From an uncultured Prevotella sp. (GTDB lineage Bacteria; Bacteroidota; Bacteroidia; Bacteroidales; Bacteroidaceae), in assembly GCA_900317685.1 (NCBI GenBank), contig ONHQ01000003.1, positions 40,307 to 104,306 of the forward strand: a stretch of 64,000 nucleotides of DNA. Direction: 5' to 3'. Position 1 is the first letter of the stretch; each line of letters opens with the position of its first letter. Of the stretch, positions 7,289 through 16,027 are shown in pieces. A model generated the notes under the pieces. It ran no database searches. It saw nothing but the letters and a program-made list of their open reading frames with translations, and was not told the origin of the DNA. The translations under genes and the position numbers were made by a program.

Positions 7289-9832
7289 TTACTGCTTAAT
7301 TGACGTGTCGTTCTTGTCGCCGTAGCGGCTGTTCTGGTAATTGCCGTAACCGCCATAACTACCATAGCCGTAGCTGCCATAAGAGCCATAGGAACCGTGC
7401 TGACGGTAGTAGGTGTAGCGGGCATAGCGACCGTACTTGCCATAGCGACCATAGCCATAGTAGTAGCCGTACTTCTTCTTCGACATATCGATGCCGTTGA
7501 TGACGATGTTGATCTTCGGCAGCTTCTTCTGGTTGTGGAGAGAGTTGATCATGACGATACTCTCCTTTGGCGTGAAGTCGGCGCGGCAGACAAAGACCGT
7601 AGCGTCGCAGACGCGGCCGATCTCAATGGTATCTGTTACCAGGCCTACAGGTGCAGTATCTACGAGGATATAGTCGTAGTGCTTGCGCAGCTCAGCAAAG
7701 ATGTCGTCAAGGCTCTTGCGCGATACAAGCTCCGACGGGTTAGGAGGTGTAGGACCGGCCATGAGCAACGTCAGATTATTGTTGATACCAGAGGGCACGA
7801 GTTGTTGCTGGATCTCCTCCCACGAAGGTGCGTTCTTCACCAGCAGGTTGGTGATACCATGCTGATGGTCATCGATCTCGAACAGATCAGCCAGTCTTGG
7901 TTTTCTGATATCCAAGCCCACCAAGAGTACTTTCTTGCCCAAAAGCGCGAAGGAGACTGCAAGATTGGAGGTGATAAACGTCTTACCCTCACCGGAAGTA
8001 GAGGATGTGAACATGACGACCTTCTCATCGTTTTCGAGCACAAACTGCAAGTTGGTACGCATCGAACGGAAGATCTCCTCCATCTGATTGTTGCGATTCT
8101 CGTGGATGACGATCTCACCTTTGGTCTTGGCAGACTCTGTGGAGACAGCCACATCAGCGATGATCGGGAGCGTTGTCAGCTTAGCGACATCCTCGTGACC
8201 CTCAATCTTGTAGCGGAAGAACTCGAGCAGGAAGATGATGAGTGCCGGCAAAGCTAATGCAATGATGAGAGCAGCCATCAGAATCATACTACTCTTTGGG
8301 CTCACCTTGCCGCCGAGAGCCGGACCGTCGATGAGTTTTCCTTTATCGGCAGTAGCAGCCAGGGAGATAGAGTTCTCTTCGCGCTTCTGCAGCAACATCA
8401 GGTACAGTCCAGACTTGACTTCCTGCTGGCGTCCGATCTGTGTCAGCATACGCTCTTGCTCAGGCGATTCTCCCACTTGGCCCTGGTATTTTCCATACTG
8501 TGAGGCCACCGAGTTGCGCTGGATATCGAGGTTGCGGCGAGCCTGTTTCAAGGCACGGCGAATAGCCCGATCCATGTCCTCGATCTGTGTAGTCAAGGGC
8601 ATCACAGAAGGAGAGTTCTCACTGGCGCTCTGCAACAGCAGGTTACGTCTTTGCACGAGTTGGTTGTAGTTGCTGATGAGGCTTGTTGCGGCATCATCAT
8701 TCAGACCAACATTAGAGGGCAGCGGCTGGAATCGGTTGTTGGGGTTGTCCATATAGTTCTGCATTTCATCGAGCAGAGCTACCTGTGTGTTTGCCTCGGA
8801 GAGCTTCTGAGAGTATTGGTCAGCGTTAGAGAAGGCGCTGGTAGCATTGGCTTTGAGGTCGATCATACCATTGCGCTTCTTGTAGCTTTCGAGTTGTCCC
8901 TCAGTGTTTCCGAGTTCTGCATTGATCTTTTCAAGACGTCCGTTGATGAACTCTTCTGTACGCTCAGCGACCTCGTTCTTGTCCTCATTGGCCTGTCTGT
9001 TGTAGCAGATAGAGAGTTGCTGCAGGTAGTCAATGGCACGCTGCGGGCTTTCATCGCTCAGGGTGAGCTGTGCGATTGTAGTCGTTTTGCTCGTCTGAGA
9101 GACGTTAAGCTCGCCCACATATTTATATGCAGCGAATTTCGGAGACTGGATATTGACTTTCATCACATCGCCGTCTTTCATCGGCACCACCGTGTTGGCG
9201 TTGAAGCTGATGATACCTGCGCGTGTGCCGATAGTGGCGGGCAGTTGTGAGAATGTCTTGTCGATGCTGAACGGGCCGTCGGCCTGATCGTCATTGACAG
9301 GAACATAATATGTACCGGTAACGTGATAGCTGTTGCCCGTACGCTCAATCTTCAGGTCGACAGGGGCGTTGAGTCGCTCCAAGTGCGACGGATCCACGTC
9401 AACATTGATGGGCTGCGTCTTGTACATCAGCACATCTTTAACCTTTCCTACGTGGTAATAATTGACGTAGAGCTTCAGGTCTCTCACAGCCTGCTGTGCA
9501 AGGGAGTGTGAGGTGAGGATTTCCAACTCATTGTCGAAACCGTTAGAATTGGAAATCATACCCAGCGTAGCTGAGTTGAGCATGTTTGCACTTCGGCCGC
9601 CACCGTTTTGATCGTTGTCCTTAATGAGCAACTTGGCAGATGCCTGGTAAATAGGTGTCGTGTAGCGAAGATATACTGCAGCAAGTCCGATGCAAATAAT
9701 CAACGACAGGACGAACCATTTCCAGTTTAGGATGACAGCAGTGTAAATGTTTGCAAAGCTGAACGTAGACCGAGTCTCTTCAGGCTGGGTCGTGGCCGTT
9801 ATTTCAGGCTCTGCATTTAAGTTCTGTTCCAT
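7289..9832 (-). CDS. Wzc-like polysaccharide co-polymerase / tyrosine autokinase
   Basis: 847 residues. An N-terminal Wzz domain starts with a membrane helix at about 35-55. A long periplasmic coiled-coil section with a GNVR-like end and a second membrane helix near 520-545 follow. The cytoplasmic BY-kinase has Walker A STSGEGKTF (about 610-618), Walker A' GLDIRKP and Walker B ILVDTAP (about 724). Such proteins control chain length and export of capsule or exopolysaccharide through cycles of tyrosine phosphorylation. The tail from about residue 785 carries roughly 19 Tyr among Gly, Arg and Ser, far more than the usual cluster of 5-8. It sits with rfbA upstream and a HAD-like gene downstream; no Wza-type exporter is nearby. 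Confidence 0.93.
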   Translation of the reverse strand: MEQNLNAEPEITATTQPEETRSTFSFANIYTAVILNWKWFVLSLIICIGLAAVYLRYTTPIYQASAKLLIKDNDQNGGGRSANMLNSATLGMISNSNGFDNELEILTSHSLAQQAVRDLKLYVNYYHVGKVKDVLMYKTQPINVDVDPSHLERLNAPVDLKIERTGNSYHVTGTYYVPVNDDQADGPFSIDKTFSQLPATIGTRAGIISFNANTVVPMKDGDVMKVNIQSPKFAAYKYVGELNVSQTSKTTTIAQLTLSDESPQRAIDYLQQLSICYNRQANEDKNEVAERTEEFINGRLEKINAELGNTEGQLESYKKRNGMIDLKANATSAFSNADQYSQKLSEANTQVALLDEMQNYMDNPNNRFQPLPSNVGLNDDAATSLISNYNQLVQRRNLLLQSASENSPSVMPLTTQIEDMDRAIRRALKQARRNLDIQRNSVASQYGKYQGQVGESPEQERMLTQIGRQQEVKSGLYLMLLQKREENSISLAATADKGKLIDGPALGGKVSPKSSMILMAALIIALALPALIIFLLEFFRYKIEGHEDVAKLTTLPIIADVAVSTESAKTKGEIVIHENRNNQMEEIFRSMRTNLQFVLENDEKVVMFTSSTSGEGKTFITSNLAVSFALLGKKVLLVGLDIRKPRLADLFEIDDHQHGITNLLVKNAPSWEEIQQQLVPSGINNNLTLLMAGPTPPNPSELVSRKSLDDIFAELRKHYDYILVDTAPVGLVTDTIEIGRVCDATVFVCRADFTPKESIVMINSLHNQKKLPKINIVINGIDMSKKKYGYYYGYGRYGKYGRYARYTYYRQHGSYGSYGSYGYGSYGGYGNYQNSRYGDKNDTSIKQ

Positions 9833-9904
9833 TTAGCTGATAATTACTATTGTGAATATTTGTTTTATTTTTGGTTTTAGCCTCTCTTATTTCACCTTTT
9901 TATT

Positions 9905-10786
9905 CTATTGCCGATTGTCATTTGCAAGCTGCAGCAGATATTTGCCGTAGTTGTTTTTGGCCATCGGCTCGGCCTCTTTGATCAGTTGTTCTTTGCTGAT
10001 CCACCCTTGTTTAAAAGCGATTTCCTCCAGACAGGCCACCTTGAGTCCTTGTCGTTTCTCTATGCACTCTATGAAGGTGCTGGCCTCAGAAAGGCTGTCG
10101 TGTGTGCCGGTGTCAAGCCATGCAAATCCGCGAGGAAGAGCCTCTACGCGCAACTTTCTCTGGTCGAGGTAAGCCTGGTTGACCGAGGTGATCTCCAGCT
10201 CTCCACGTGGGCTGGGCTTGACATTCTTTGCGATGTCCACCACACTGTTGGGATAGAAATAAAGGCCAACGACAGCATAGTTGCTTTTTGGGTGAGCCGG
10301 TTTCTCCTCCAGGCTGAGGCAGTTTCCGTCTTTGTCGATTTCGGCCACGCCATAGCGTTCAGGATCATTGACGTAGTATCCGAAGACAGTGGCTTTTCCC
10401 TGGTCAGCCATCTGGCGGCTATGGCGCAAGAGTCCTGTGAAGCCGGCACCGTAGAAGATGTTGTCTCCCAAGACGAGACAGACGCTATCGTCGCCGATAA
10501 ATTTCTCTCCGATGATAAACGCCTGCGCCAATCCGTCGGGATGAGGCTGCTCCGCATATGAGATGGAAACCCCAAAGTCGCTGCCATCGCCCAACAGACG
10601 CTTGAATCCAGGAAGATCGTAGGGTGTAGAAATAACAAGAATCTCTTTGATGCCCGCCAACATCAACGCCGACAAGGGATAATAGATCATCGGCTTGTCG
10701 AAGATAGGGATAAGCTGTTTGCTGATTCCCTTCGTAATGGGATACAATCTGGTGCCAGAACCTCCCGCTAGTACAATACCTTTCAT
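9905..10786 (-). CDS. rfbA: Glucose-1-phosphate thymidylyltransferase
   Basis: 293 residues, the normal RmlA length. It joins dTTP and glucose-1-phosphate to give dTDP-glucose, the first step to dTDP-L-rhamnose and related sugars. The nucleotidyltransferase signature [18 protein letters not shown] is at residues 8-25, followed by [17 protein letters not shown] and the [17 protein letters not shown] region. It is the first gene of the leftward unit with the Wzc-like kinase (72 nt gap). rfbB, rfbC and rfbD are not in this window, so the rest of the pathway must lie elsewhere. Confidence 0.95.
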   Translation of the reverse strand: MKGIVLAGGSGTRLYPITKGISKQLIPIFDKPMIYYPLSALMLAGIKEILVISTPYDLPGFKRLLGDGSDFGVSISYAEQPHPDGLAQAFIIGEKFIGDDSVCLVLGDNIFYGAGFTGLLRHSRQMADQGKATVFGYYVNDPERYGVAEIDKDGNCLSLEEKPAHPKSNYAVVGLYFYPNSVVDIAKNVKPSPRGELEITSVNQAYLDQRKLRVEALPRGFAWLDTGTHDSLSEASTFIECIEKRQGLKVACLEEIAFKQGWISKEQLIKEAEPMAKNNYGKYLLQLANDNRQ

Positions 10787-10808
10787 TTTCTATAATTTCT
10801 ATTTGAGC

Positions 10809-10817
10809 GCAAAGTTA
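10809..10817 (-). promoter_or_regulatory. -7 promoter box for the rfbA-wzc unit
   Basis: TAACTTTGC on the reverse strand, 22 nt before the rfbA ATG. Confidence 0.65.
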
Positions 10818-10881
10818 ATAAATTATCTTCAATTAAAACGAGATTCATGCGATATAATTTTGATTTCTCGCTATATTATTG

Positions 10882-10890
10882 TATTTTTGC
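10882..10890 (+). promoter_or_regulatory. -7 promoter box for the gene at 10935
   Basis: TATTTTTGC, 44 nt upstream of the ATG at 10935. It is divergent from the rfbA promoter. Confidence 0.55.
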
Positions 10891-10934
10891 AAAATAATTT
10901 GAAATAACAACAATCAACTTAAGAATATTCATAC

Positions 10935-11570
10935 ATGATGGAAATATTTTCCAAGCTTTTTGGAAGGAAGGAACAAGAAAGCAAGACAGGCGGCATGGAA
11001 GACTATATGACGCTTGTGCGGGTTTACTTTCAGGCAGCTCTTGCCGCTCAATTGGGCATCAGCAATCTGGCCATGCTGCCAGACCTTAGAGTGTTTAAGT
11101 CGACATTGCACGTACCCACTCAGAACAACAAATTGGGAGTTGGCGAAAAGAGTCATTGCCGCAAGATGATGATGGAGATCTACCACACCGACGAGCAGTT
11201 CTTCAAGGAGATCGACCAAAGCATCCGCCGCAACTGCAAAAAGTTGCAGGATGTGCAGGTGTATCTGATCCAGTTCCAGAGTTTCTCTCAGGAACTGATG
11301 ATGCTCATGGGCAACCTGATGAAATTCAAGTTGCGTGTGCCTTCTATCTTCAAGAAGACCATCTATGCCATGACAGAGAAGACCGTCAGCGACATCTTCA
11401 TGAAGAACGACTACAAGGATCCGAGTGTGATCAAAGCCGTGCTGAATGTGCGCAAGCTCAATACCCGTTTGAACTTCTCCCAGAAGTGGGTGACCGATTT
11501 CACCTATCAGGTGATGATGCTGGCCAAGAAAGAGCCGCGCCCAAGTGATGAGGATGTGAAGAAGAAGTAA
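10935..11570 (+). CDS. Conserved hypothetical protein (helical, cytoplasmic)
   Basis: 211 residues that I do not recognise as a named family. The protein is mostly helical, rich in Lys, Met and Phe, and has no signal peptide or membrane helix. Two in-frame ATG codons (10935 and 10938) start it. Visible features are a basic N-terminus (FSKLFGRKEQ), a central Met-rich stretch (SQELMMLMGNLMKFKLR) and a Lys-rich C-terminus. Its own -7 box precedes it, and a new promoter for the ZapB-like gene lies just after its stop. Its place next to zapA and rny suggests a conserved Bacteroidota neighbourhood, but no function follows from that. Confidence 0.7.
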   Translation: MMEIFSKLFGRKEQESKTGGMEDYMTLVRVYFQAALAAQLGISNLAMLPDLRVFKSTLHVPTQNNKLGVGEKSHCRKMMMEIYHTDEQFFKEIDQSIRRNCKKLQDVQVYLIQFQSFSQELMMLMGNLMKFKLRVPSIFKKTIYAMTEKTVSDIFMKNDYKDPSVIKAVLNVRKLNTRLNFSQKWVTDFTYQVMMLAKKEPRPSDEDVKKK

Positions 11571-11638
11571 ATGTGGGTAAATGGCAAGCGTTCTGAGAAA
11601 AATGTTTCAGAAAGCTTGCTGTTCTCACTAAAAATCTA

Positions 11639-11647
11639 TAATTTTGC
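11639..11647 (+). promoter_or_regulatory. -7 promoter box for the zapB-like/zapA genes
   Basis: TAATTTTGC, 16 nt upstream of the ATG at 11664. It rules out the longer upstream reading frame as the translated start. Confidence 0.65.
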
Positions 11648-11663
11648 AGAAACAAGTATAGTC

Positions 11664-11981
11664 ATGGATGCCAATGAGAAGATAATCAATACATTTGTGA
11701 CACGTGTCAGACAGCTGATGCTTCAATACGAGGAGCTTAAAAAGGAAAATGCTCGTCTGCTCACCGTGATCGATGATAGAGATGCTTCCATCAGCCTGTT
11801 GCAAGAACAGCTGAAAAAGGCGGAGAGTGACTATCAGACGTTGAAAACCGCTCGTATGCTGCAAGTGAGCGACAGGGACATGGATCACGCCAAACGGTCT
11901 CTGGCCTCGCTCATCCGTGATGTCAACAAGTGCATCACCATGCTGAGTAGCGAAAGTTCCGACAATGACAGAAGAAACTGA
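11664..11981 (+). CDS. ZapB-like coiled-coil protein
   Basis: 105 residues from the ATG at 11664. A long heptad pattern runs over about residues 10-70 (QYEELKKENARLL and DASISLLQEQLKKAESDY) and ends in a second short helix. There is no catalytic motif, signal peptide or membrane segment. It overlaps zapA by 17 nt, which implies translational coupling. Size and position suggest a cell-division scaffold analogous to ZapB, which bridges ZapA and the nucleoid in enterobacteria. That role is inference from neighbourhood and coiled coil, not homology that I can see. Confidence 0.68.
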   Translation: MDANEKIINTFVTRVRQLMLQYEELKKENARLLTVIDDRDASISLLQEQLKKAESDYQTLKTARMLQVSDRDMDHAKRSLASLIRDVNKCITMLSSESSDNDRRN

Positions 11982-12291
11982 CAAGATCACCATAAGGCTT
12001 CATATCTACGATACAGATATCAGTGTGACCGTGCCTCGGAAAGACGAAGCACTGTATCGTCGTGACGCGGACTTGATCAATGAGCGTCTGAATGCGTATT
12101 ACGGCCAGTTCAAGCGATTCAAGAGCGATAAGGAAATCCACTATTTCGCTATGATCGATATTGGACTGCGGCTGCAGGAGATGCTTCAGCGCAATGACAC
12201 CAAGCCATATAATGATTTGCTCAAACAGCTTACTTCGGAAATTGAGGACGTTCTCGGGAGTGGGAAAAACAACGATCAGGAGAGTAAATAA
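11965..12291 (+). CDS. zapA: Cell division protein ZapA
   Basis: 108 residues. The N-terminus DKITIRLHIYDTDISVTVPRKDE has the ZapA beta-beta pattern, followed by RRDADLINERLNAY and a long helix that would form the coiled-coil tetramer. ZapA binds and bundles FtsZ filaments at the division ring. The length is normal for the family. It overlaps the upstream coiled-coil gene by 17 nt and precedes rny by 40 nt, so the three may be one transcript. Confidence 0.88.
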   Translation: MTEETDKITIRLHIYDTDISVTVPRKDEALYRRDADLINERLNAYYGQFKRFKSDKEIHYFAMIDIGLRLQEMLQRNDTKPYNDLLKQLTSEIEDVLGSGKNNDQESK

Positions 12292-12331
12292 TTATATGTC
12301 TAATCAACTAACATTATACAATTAATAATAC

Positions 12332-13867
12332 ATGATAGGTATCATCATTACTGCCGTCGTTGCCCTGGCACTGGGTGCGCTGGCCGGATTTTACTACTTC
12401 CGCCATATCGCGAAAGGTAAATATAACGAGATCTTGGAGGCTGCTCAGAAGGATGCAGACGTGATCAAAGAGAAAAAGCTCCTTGAGGTCAAGGAGAAGT
12501 TCCTGAATAAAAAAAGCGAGTTGGAGAAGGAAGTGCAGTTGCGCAACCAGAAGATCCAGCAAAACGAGAACCGCCTGAAACAGCGCGAGATCTCCCTTAA
12601 CCAGCGTCAGGAGGAACTCCAGCGCCGCAAACAGGAGGTGGAACAAGGGCAGGTGCGCATCGACAACGAGAAGAAGATCATCACTCAGCGTCAGACTGAG
12701 CTCGAAAAGATGCAGGATCAGGAGCGCGCCAAGCTGGAGGAACTCTCCGGCCTCTCTGCCGAGGAAGCTAAGAAACGCCTCGTGGAGAGCATGAAGGACA
12801 AAGCCAAGATGGACGCGGCAGGCTATGTCAACGAGATCATGGATCAGGCTAAGCTCGACGCCAATATGAAGGCTAAGAAGATCGTCATCCAGACGATCCA
12901 GCGAGTAGCCACTGAGACTGCCATCGAAAACTCGGTCAGCGTCTTCCATATCGACAACGATGAGGTCAAAGGCCGCATCATCGGTCGTGAGGGCCGCAAC
13001 ATCCGTGCCCTTGAGGCTGCCACCGGCGTGGAGATCGTCGTCGATGATACACCTGAGAGCATCGTCATCTCAGCCTTCGATCCTATCCGTCGTGAGGTCT
13101 GCCGCCTGGCACTTCATCAGCTCGTCGCCGACGGACGTATCCATCCCGCACGTATCGAGGAGGTCGTAGCTAAGGTTAAGAAGCAACTCGACAACGAGAT
13201 CATTGAGACCGGTAAGCGCACGGTGATCGACTTGGGTATCCACGGACTCCATCCCGAACTGGTGCGTATCATCGGTAAGATGAAGTATCGCTCGTCCTAT
13301 GGTCAGAATCTGTTGCAGCACGCCCGCGAGACAGCTAATCTCTGTGCCGTCATGGCTGCTGAGCTCGGACTCAATCCCAAGAAGGCAAAGCGCGCCGGTC
13401 TGCTCCACGACATCGGCAAGGTGCCCGACGAGGAGAGCGAGTTGCCGCACGCACTCTTAGGTGCTAAGATGGCTGAGAAATACAAAGAGAAGCCCGACAT
13501 CGTGAACGCCATCGCTGCTCACCACGACGAGGTGGAGATGCAGACGCTGCTGGCTCCTATCGTTCAGGTGTGCGACGCCATCTCCGGTGCCCGTCCTGGA
13601 GCACGCCGCGAGATTGTCGAGGCATATATCAAGCGTCTCAATGACTTGGAAGCCATCGCCATGAGCTATCCAGGTGTGACGAAGACCTACGCCATTCAGG
13701 CTGGTCGTGAGCTCCGTGTCATCGTCGGCGCCGACAAGATGACCGATGAGGACAGCACGAAGCTCAGCAATGAGATCGCCGAGAAGATCCAGAACGAGAT
13801 GACTTACCCAGGTCAGGTGAAGATCACCGTGATTCGTGAAACGCGTAGCGTAGCCTATGCCAAGTAA
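12332..13867 (+). CDS. rny: Ribonuclease Y
   Basis: 511 residues with the full domain order of RNase Y. An N-terminal membrane helix spans about 2-22 and is followed by a charged coiled coil to about 190. A KH RNA-binding domain carries [15 protein letters not shown] (about 210-224). The HD phosphohydrolase domain has [10 protein letters not shown] and [15 protein letters not shown] (about 330-370) with the metal-binding His-Asp pair. The enzyme is a membrane-anchored endoribonuclease that starts mRNA turnover. A strong hairpin terminator follows at 13890. Confidence 0.97.
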   Translation: MIGIIITAVVALALGALAGFYYFRHIAKGKYNEILEAAQKDADVIKEKKLLEVKEKFLNKKSELEKEVQLRNQKIQQNENRLKQREISLNQRQEELQRRKQEVEQGQVRIDNEKKIITQRQTELEKMQDQERAKLEELSGLSAEEAKKRLVESMKDKAKMDAAGYVNEIMDQAKLDANMKAKKIVIQTIQRVATETAIENSVSVFHIDNDEVKGRIIGREGRNIRALEAATGVEIVVDDTPESIVISAFDPIRREVCRLALHQLVADGRIHPARIEEVVAKVKKQLDNEIIETGKRTVIDLGIHGLHPELVRIIGKMKYRSSYGQNLLQHARETANLCAVMAAELGLNPKKAKRAGLLHDIGKVPDEESELPHALLGAKMAEKYKEKPDIVNAIAAHHDEVEMQTLLAPIVQVCDAISGARPGARREIVEAYIKRLNDLEAIAMSYPGVTKTYAIQAGRELRVIVGADKMTDEDSTKLSNEIAEKIQNEMTYPGQVKITVIRETRSVAYAK

Positions 13868-13889
13868 TCATCATCGATAGAACGTATAA

Positions 13890-13941
13890 GCCTGCTATTG
13901 GCTTCAGAGAATACTCCGAAGCTCATGGCAGGCCTTTTTTT
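13890..13941 (+). terminator. Intrinsic terminator after rny
   Basis: The stem GCCTGC (13890-13895) pairs with GCAGGC (13928-13933), with an inner GGCTTC/GAAGCT stem, followed by seven T at 13935-13941. Confidence 0.85.
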
Positions 13942-13953
13942 ATTTCTTCAATC

Positions 13954-14544
13954 ATGGAACATCCCAAAGTAGCTGTAATCAATGAGGACACGCTTGCACT
14001 GATCGGCATGAAGACATTGCTCGATCAGGTGATGCCGGTCATGGAGACACACACGTTTAATACCTTGGAGGACTTGTTGCAAAGCGGTGAGGAACGTTTT
14101 GTGCACTTCTTCGTCTCGCAGACGGTGTTGCTCAACAACCGCGATTATTTCATGCAGCGGAGGCATCAGACCATCGTCTTCACGCCTACTGACGACCCGG
14201 CAGCACAGCCGACGGACTTTCATTGCGTCTGTTGCCATCAGCCCGAAAAACTGTTGGTCAGACAGCTGTTGGCGCTCGAGCAGCGTGCGCATGGTCGTGG
14301 TCAGCATTTGCCGCCGCAGGCTGAGCCTAAGGTAGAGAAGAAATTATCGAAGCGGGAAATAGACGTGCTCAGACTTATTGTCAAGGGCTATATTAATAAG
14401 GAGATAGCTGACAAGCTCAATATCGGACTGACGACGGTCATCACGCACCGCAAAAACATCGTTGCCAAGCTCGGCCGCCGCAGCGTGTCGGCCTTGACGA
14501 TCTATGCTGTCATGCACGGATATGTAGACGTCAACAGCATCTAA
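13954..14544 (+). CDS. LuxR-type transcriptional regulator with degenerate receiver
   Basis: 196 residues. The C-terminal 65 residues form a clear LuxR/GerE helix-turn-helix (LSKREIDVLRLIVKGYINKE, then IADKLNIGLTTVITHRKNIV). The N-terminal 120 residues have the size and start of a response-regulator receiver (KVAVINEDTLALIGMKTLL), but the acidic pocket is reduced to a single Asp and no phospho-acceptor Asp is visible at the expected place. Phosphorylation-independent control is likely. The gene stands alone with no sensor kinase beside it, and the 95 nt after it are purine-rich with no obvious terminator. Confidence 0.85.
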   Translation: MEHPKVAVINEDTLALIGMKTLLDQVMPVMETHTFNTLEDLLQSGEERFVHFFVSQTVLLNNRDYFMQRRHQTIVFTPTDDPAAQPTDFHCVCCHQPEKLLVRQLLALEQRAHGRGQHLPPQAEPKVEKKLSKREIDVLRLIVKGYINKEIADKLNIGLTTVITHRKNIVAKLGRRSVSALTIYAVMHGYVDVNSI

Positions 14545-14638
14545 GAAAAGTAAAGCTAAGAGAGTAATAAGTAGAAAAAGAAGAAAGGTAGAAAGAGTAG
14601 TCGATAACGGAAGAGAAGGCTGGGGCAGAGGAAGCAGA

Positions 14639-15937
14639 CTACAGAAACTTTGTGAGCAGGTGGGCGAACCATCCGCGGAACTTCTGCCAAGGCGTACGCC
14701 AGGCGTCCCACGACTCTTCTGTCAGTCGGAAAGAATCTTTCTTCTCTGAGTTGAATAGTTGTGTCAACTCGTGTGTTGTGCAAGGATCGACGATCACGGC
14801 ATTTTCCTCGTAATCCCAGGCCAGACTTCTGGCATTGAGGTTGGCGGAGCCTACCGTGCAGAAGCGGCCGTCAACCATGATGATCTTGGTGTGATGAAAG
14901 CCGGGCTTATACATCCACACCGTGCAGCCATGCTTCATCAGTTGATGAGCATTGTAGAATCCGCAGTCCGGTGTCAATGGTATGTCACTTCTCACGCTGA
15001 GCATAATCTCCACTTTCACGCCACGCTTAGCAGCGTTTTTCAGTGCCTTTTTGATTTTGTGGTTCAGCGTGAAATAGGGGTTGATGATCATGATGCTGTC
15101 TTGCGCGTCGTTGATGGCGTGGGTGTAGAACTCCCGTATGATTTCGTTTGACGTGTGCGGCTCGCGGTTGATGATGCCGACCATCTTGTGTCCGGCCGTG
15201 TCGCAGGTGTCGCGCTTCAGCCCGTGGAAGTAGCTTACGTCGCCCAGTCCACGGTAGTATTTTGCTCCGTGGATGTTTTGTCCCGTCACCTTGTTCCATG
15301 TGCGCAGAAAGATTGTTTGCAGCGTGTTGACCTCCGTGCCCTCGATGCGACAGTGCATATCGTGCCAGGAACCCACTTCCTTAGTTCCCTTGATGTAATA
15401 GTCCGCCACGTTCATACCGCCTGTATAGGCTATTTTGCCGTCGATGACCACTATTTTTCTGTGGTCGCGCGACCAGACGTGGTTGACCCATGGAAAGCGA
15501 ATCGGGTCAAACTCATAGATCTCGATGCCTTCCTGGCGTAGCTTCTTGATGTGCTTGCGGCGCAGGGGACGGTTATTGCTGTCGTTGCCAAAGCCGTCGA
15601 ACATGGCTCTGACCTCTACGCCTTGCGCTGCTTTCTCGGCGAGCAAGTCGAAAAGGCAACGGGCGATGGAGTCATTTCGAAAGTTGAAATATTCCAGGTG
15701 TACAGAAGAGCGTGCCTGTCTGATGGCTTTAAACAGGTCGTCGAATTTCTCCTGTCCGGTCATCAGCAGCGTCACGCTGTTGTCGTGGGAGAAGGAAATA
15801 CCGTCTTCTCTCAGTTGGCTGACCAGCATCGAGTCGCTGCGCTGACACTGCTGTTGGGTCTTGTCGTTATGGGCATGGCAGGGCGTTATGCCTGTCAGCA
15901 TGATGCACACTAATACCTTAAAGGAAAATTCTCTCAA
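14639..15937 (-). CDS. Phospholipase D / cardiolipin synthase-like protein, secreted form
   Basis: 432 residues with two HKD motifs of the phospholipase D superfamily: HRKIVVIDGKIAYTGG (about 168-183) and HTKIIMVDGRFCTVGSANLN (about 350-369). This is the domain layout of cardiolipin synthase, which condenses two phosphatidylglycerol molecules. It lacks the two N-terminal membrane helices of classical Cls and instead starts with a signal-peptide-like segment (KVLVCIMLTGITPCHAH), so it may act in the periplasm. It is the last gene of a leftward series with kdsA and kdsD. Cardiolipin synthesis versus another phospholipid or nucleic-acid substrate cannot be decided here. Confidence 0.85.
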   Translation of the reverse strand: MREFSFKVLVCIMLTGITPCHAHNDKTQQQCQRSDSMLVSQLREDGISFSHDNSVTLLMTGQEKFDDLFKAIRQARSSVHLEYFNFRNDSIARCLFDLLAEKAAQGVEVRAMFDGFGNDSNNRPLRRKHIKKLRQEGIEIYEFDPIRFPWVNHVWSRDHRKIVVIDGKIAYTGGMNVADYYIKGTKEVGSWHDMHCRIEGTEVNTLQTIFLRTWNKVTGQNIHGAKYYRGLGDVSYFHGLKRDTCDTAGHKMVGIINREPHTSNEIIREFYTHAINDAQDSIMIINPYFTLNHKIKKALKNAAKRGVKVEIMLSVRSDIPLTPDCGFYNAHQLMKHGCTVWMYKPGFHHTKIIMVDGRFCTVGSANLNARSLAWDYEENAVIVDPCTTHELTQLFNSEKKDSFRLTEESWDAWRTPWQKFRGWFAHLLTKFL

Positions 15938-16027
15938 AATGATATAAGTAATTGATACTAAAACTGTTGTTGTGATCTCCGACTCTCGTCGAGCCGGGTT
16001 CGTTCCGCGTGTAGGCTTCTGCTGCTT

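Noticed and set aside
7397-8257. A 286-codon + strand frame opposite the Wzc-like kinase
   Set aside because: It is the mirror of the kinase domain and tyrosine tail; composition is explained by the opposite strand.
14545-14638. Purine-rich stretch after the LuxR gene as a regulatory element
   Set aside because: Only compositional bias (A and G) is visible; no repeat, hairpin or motif.
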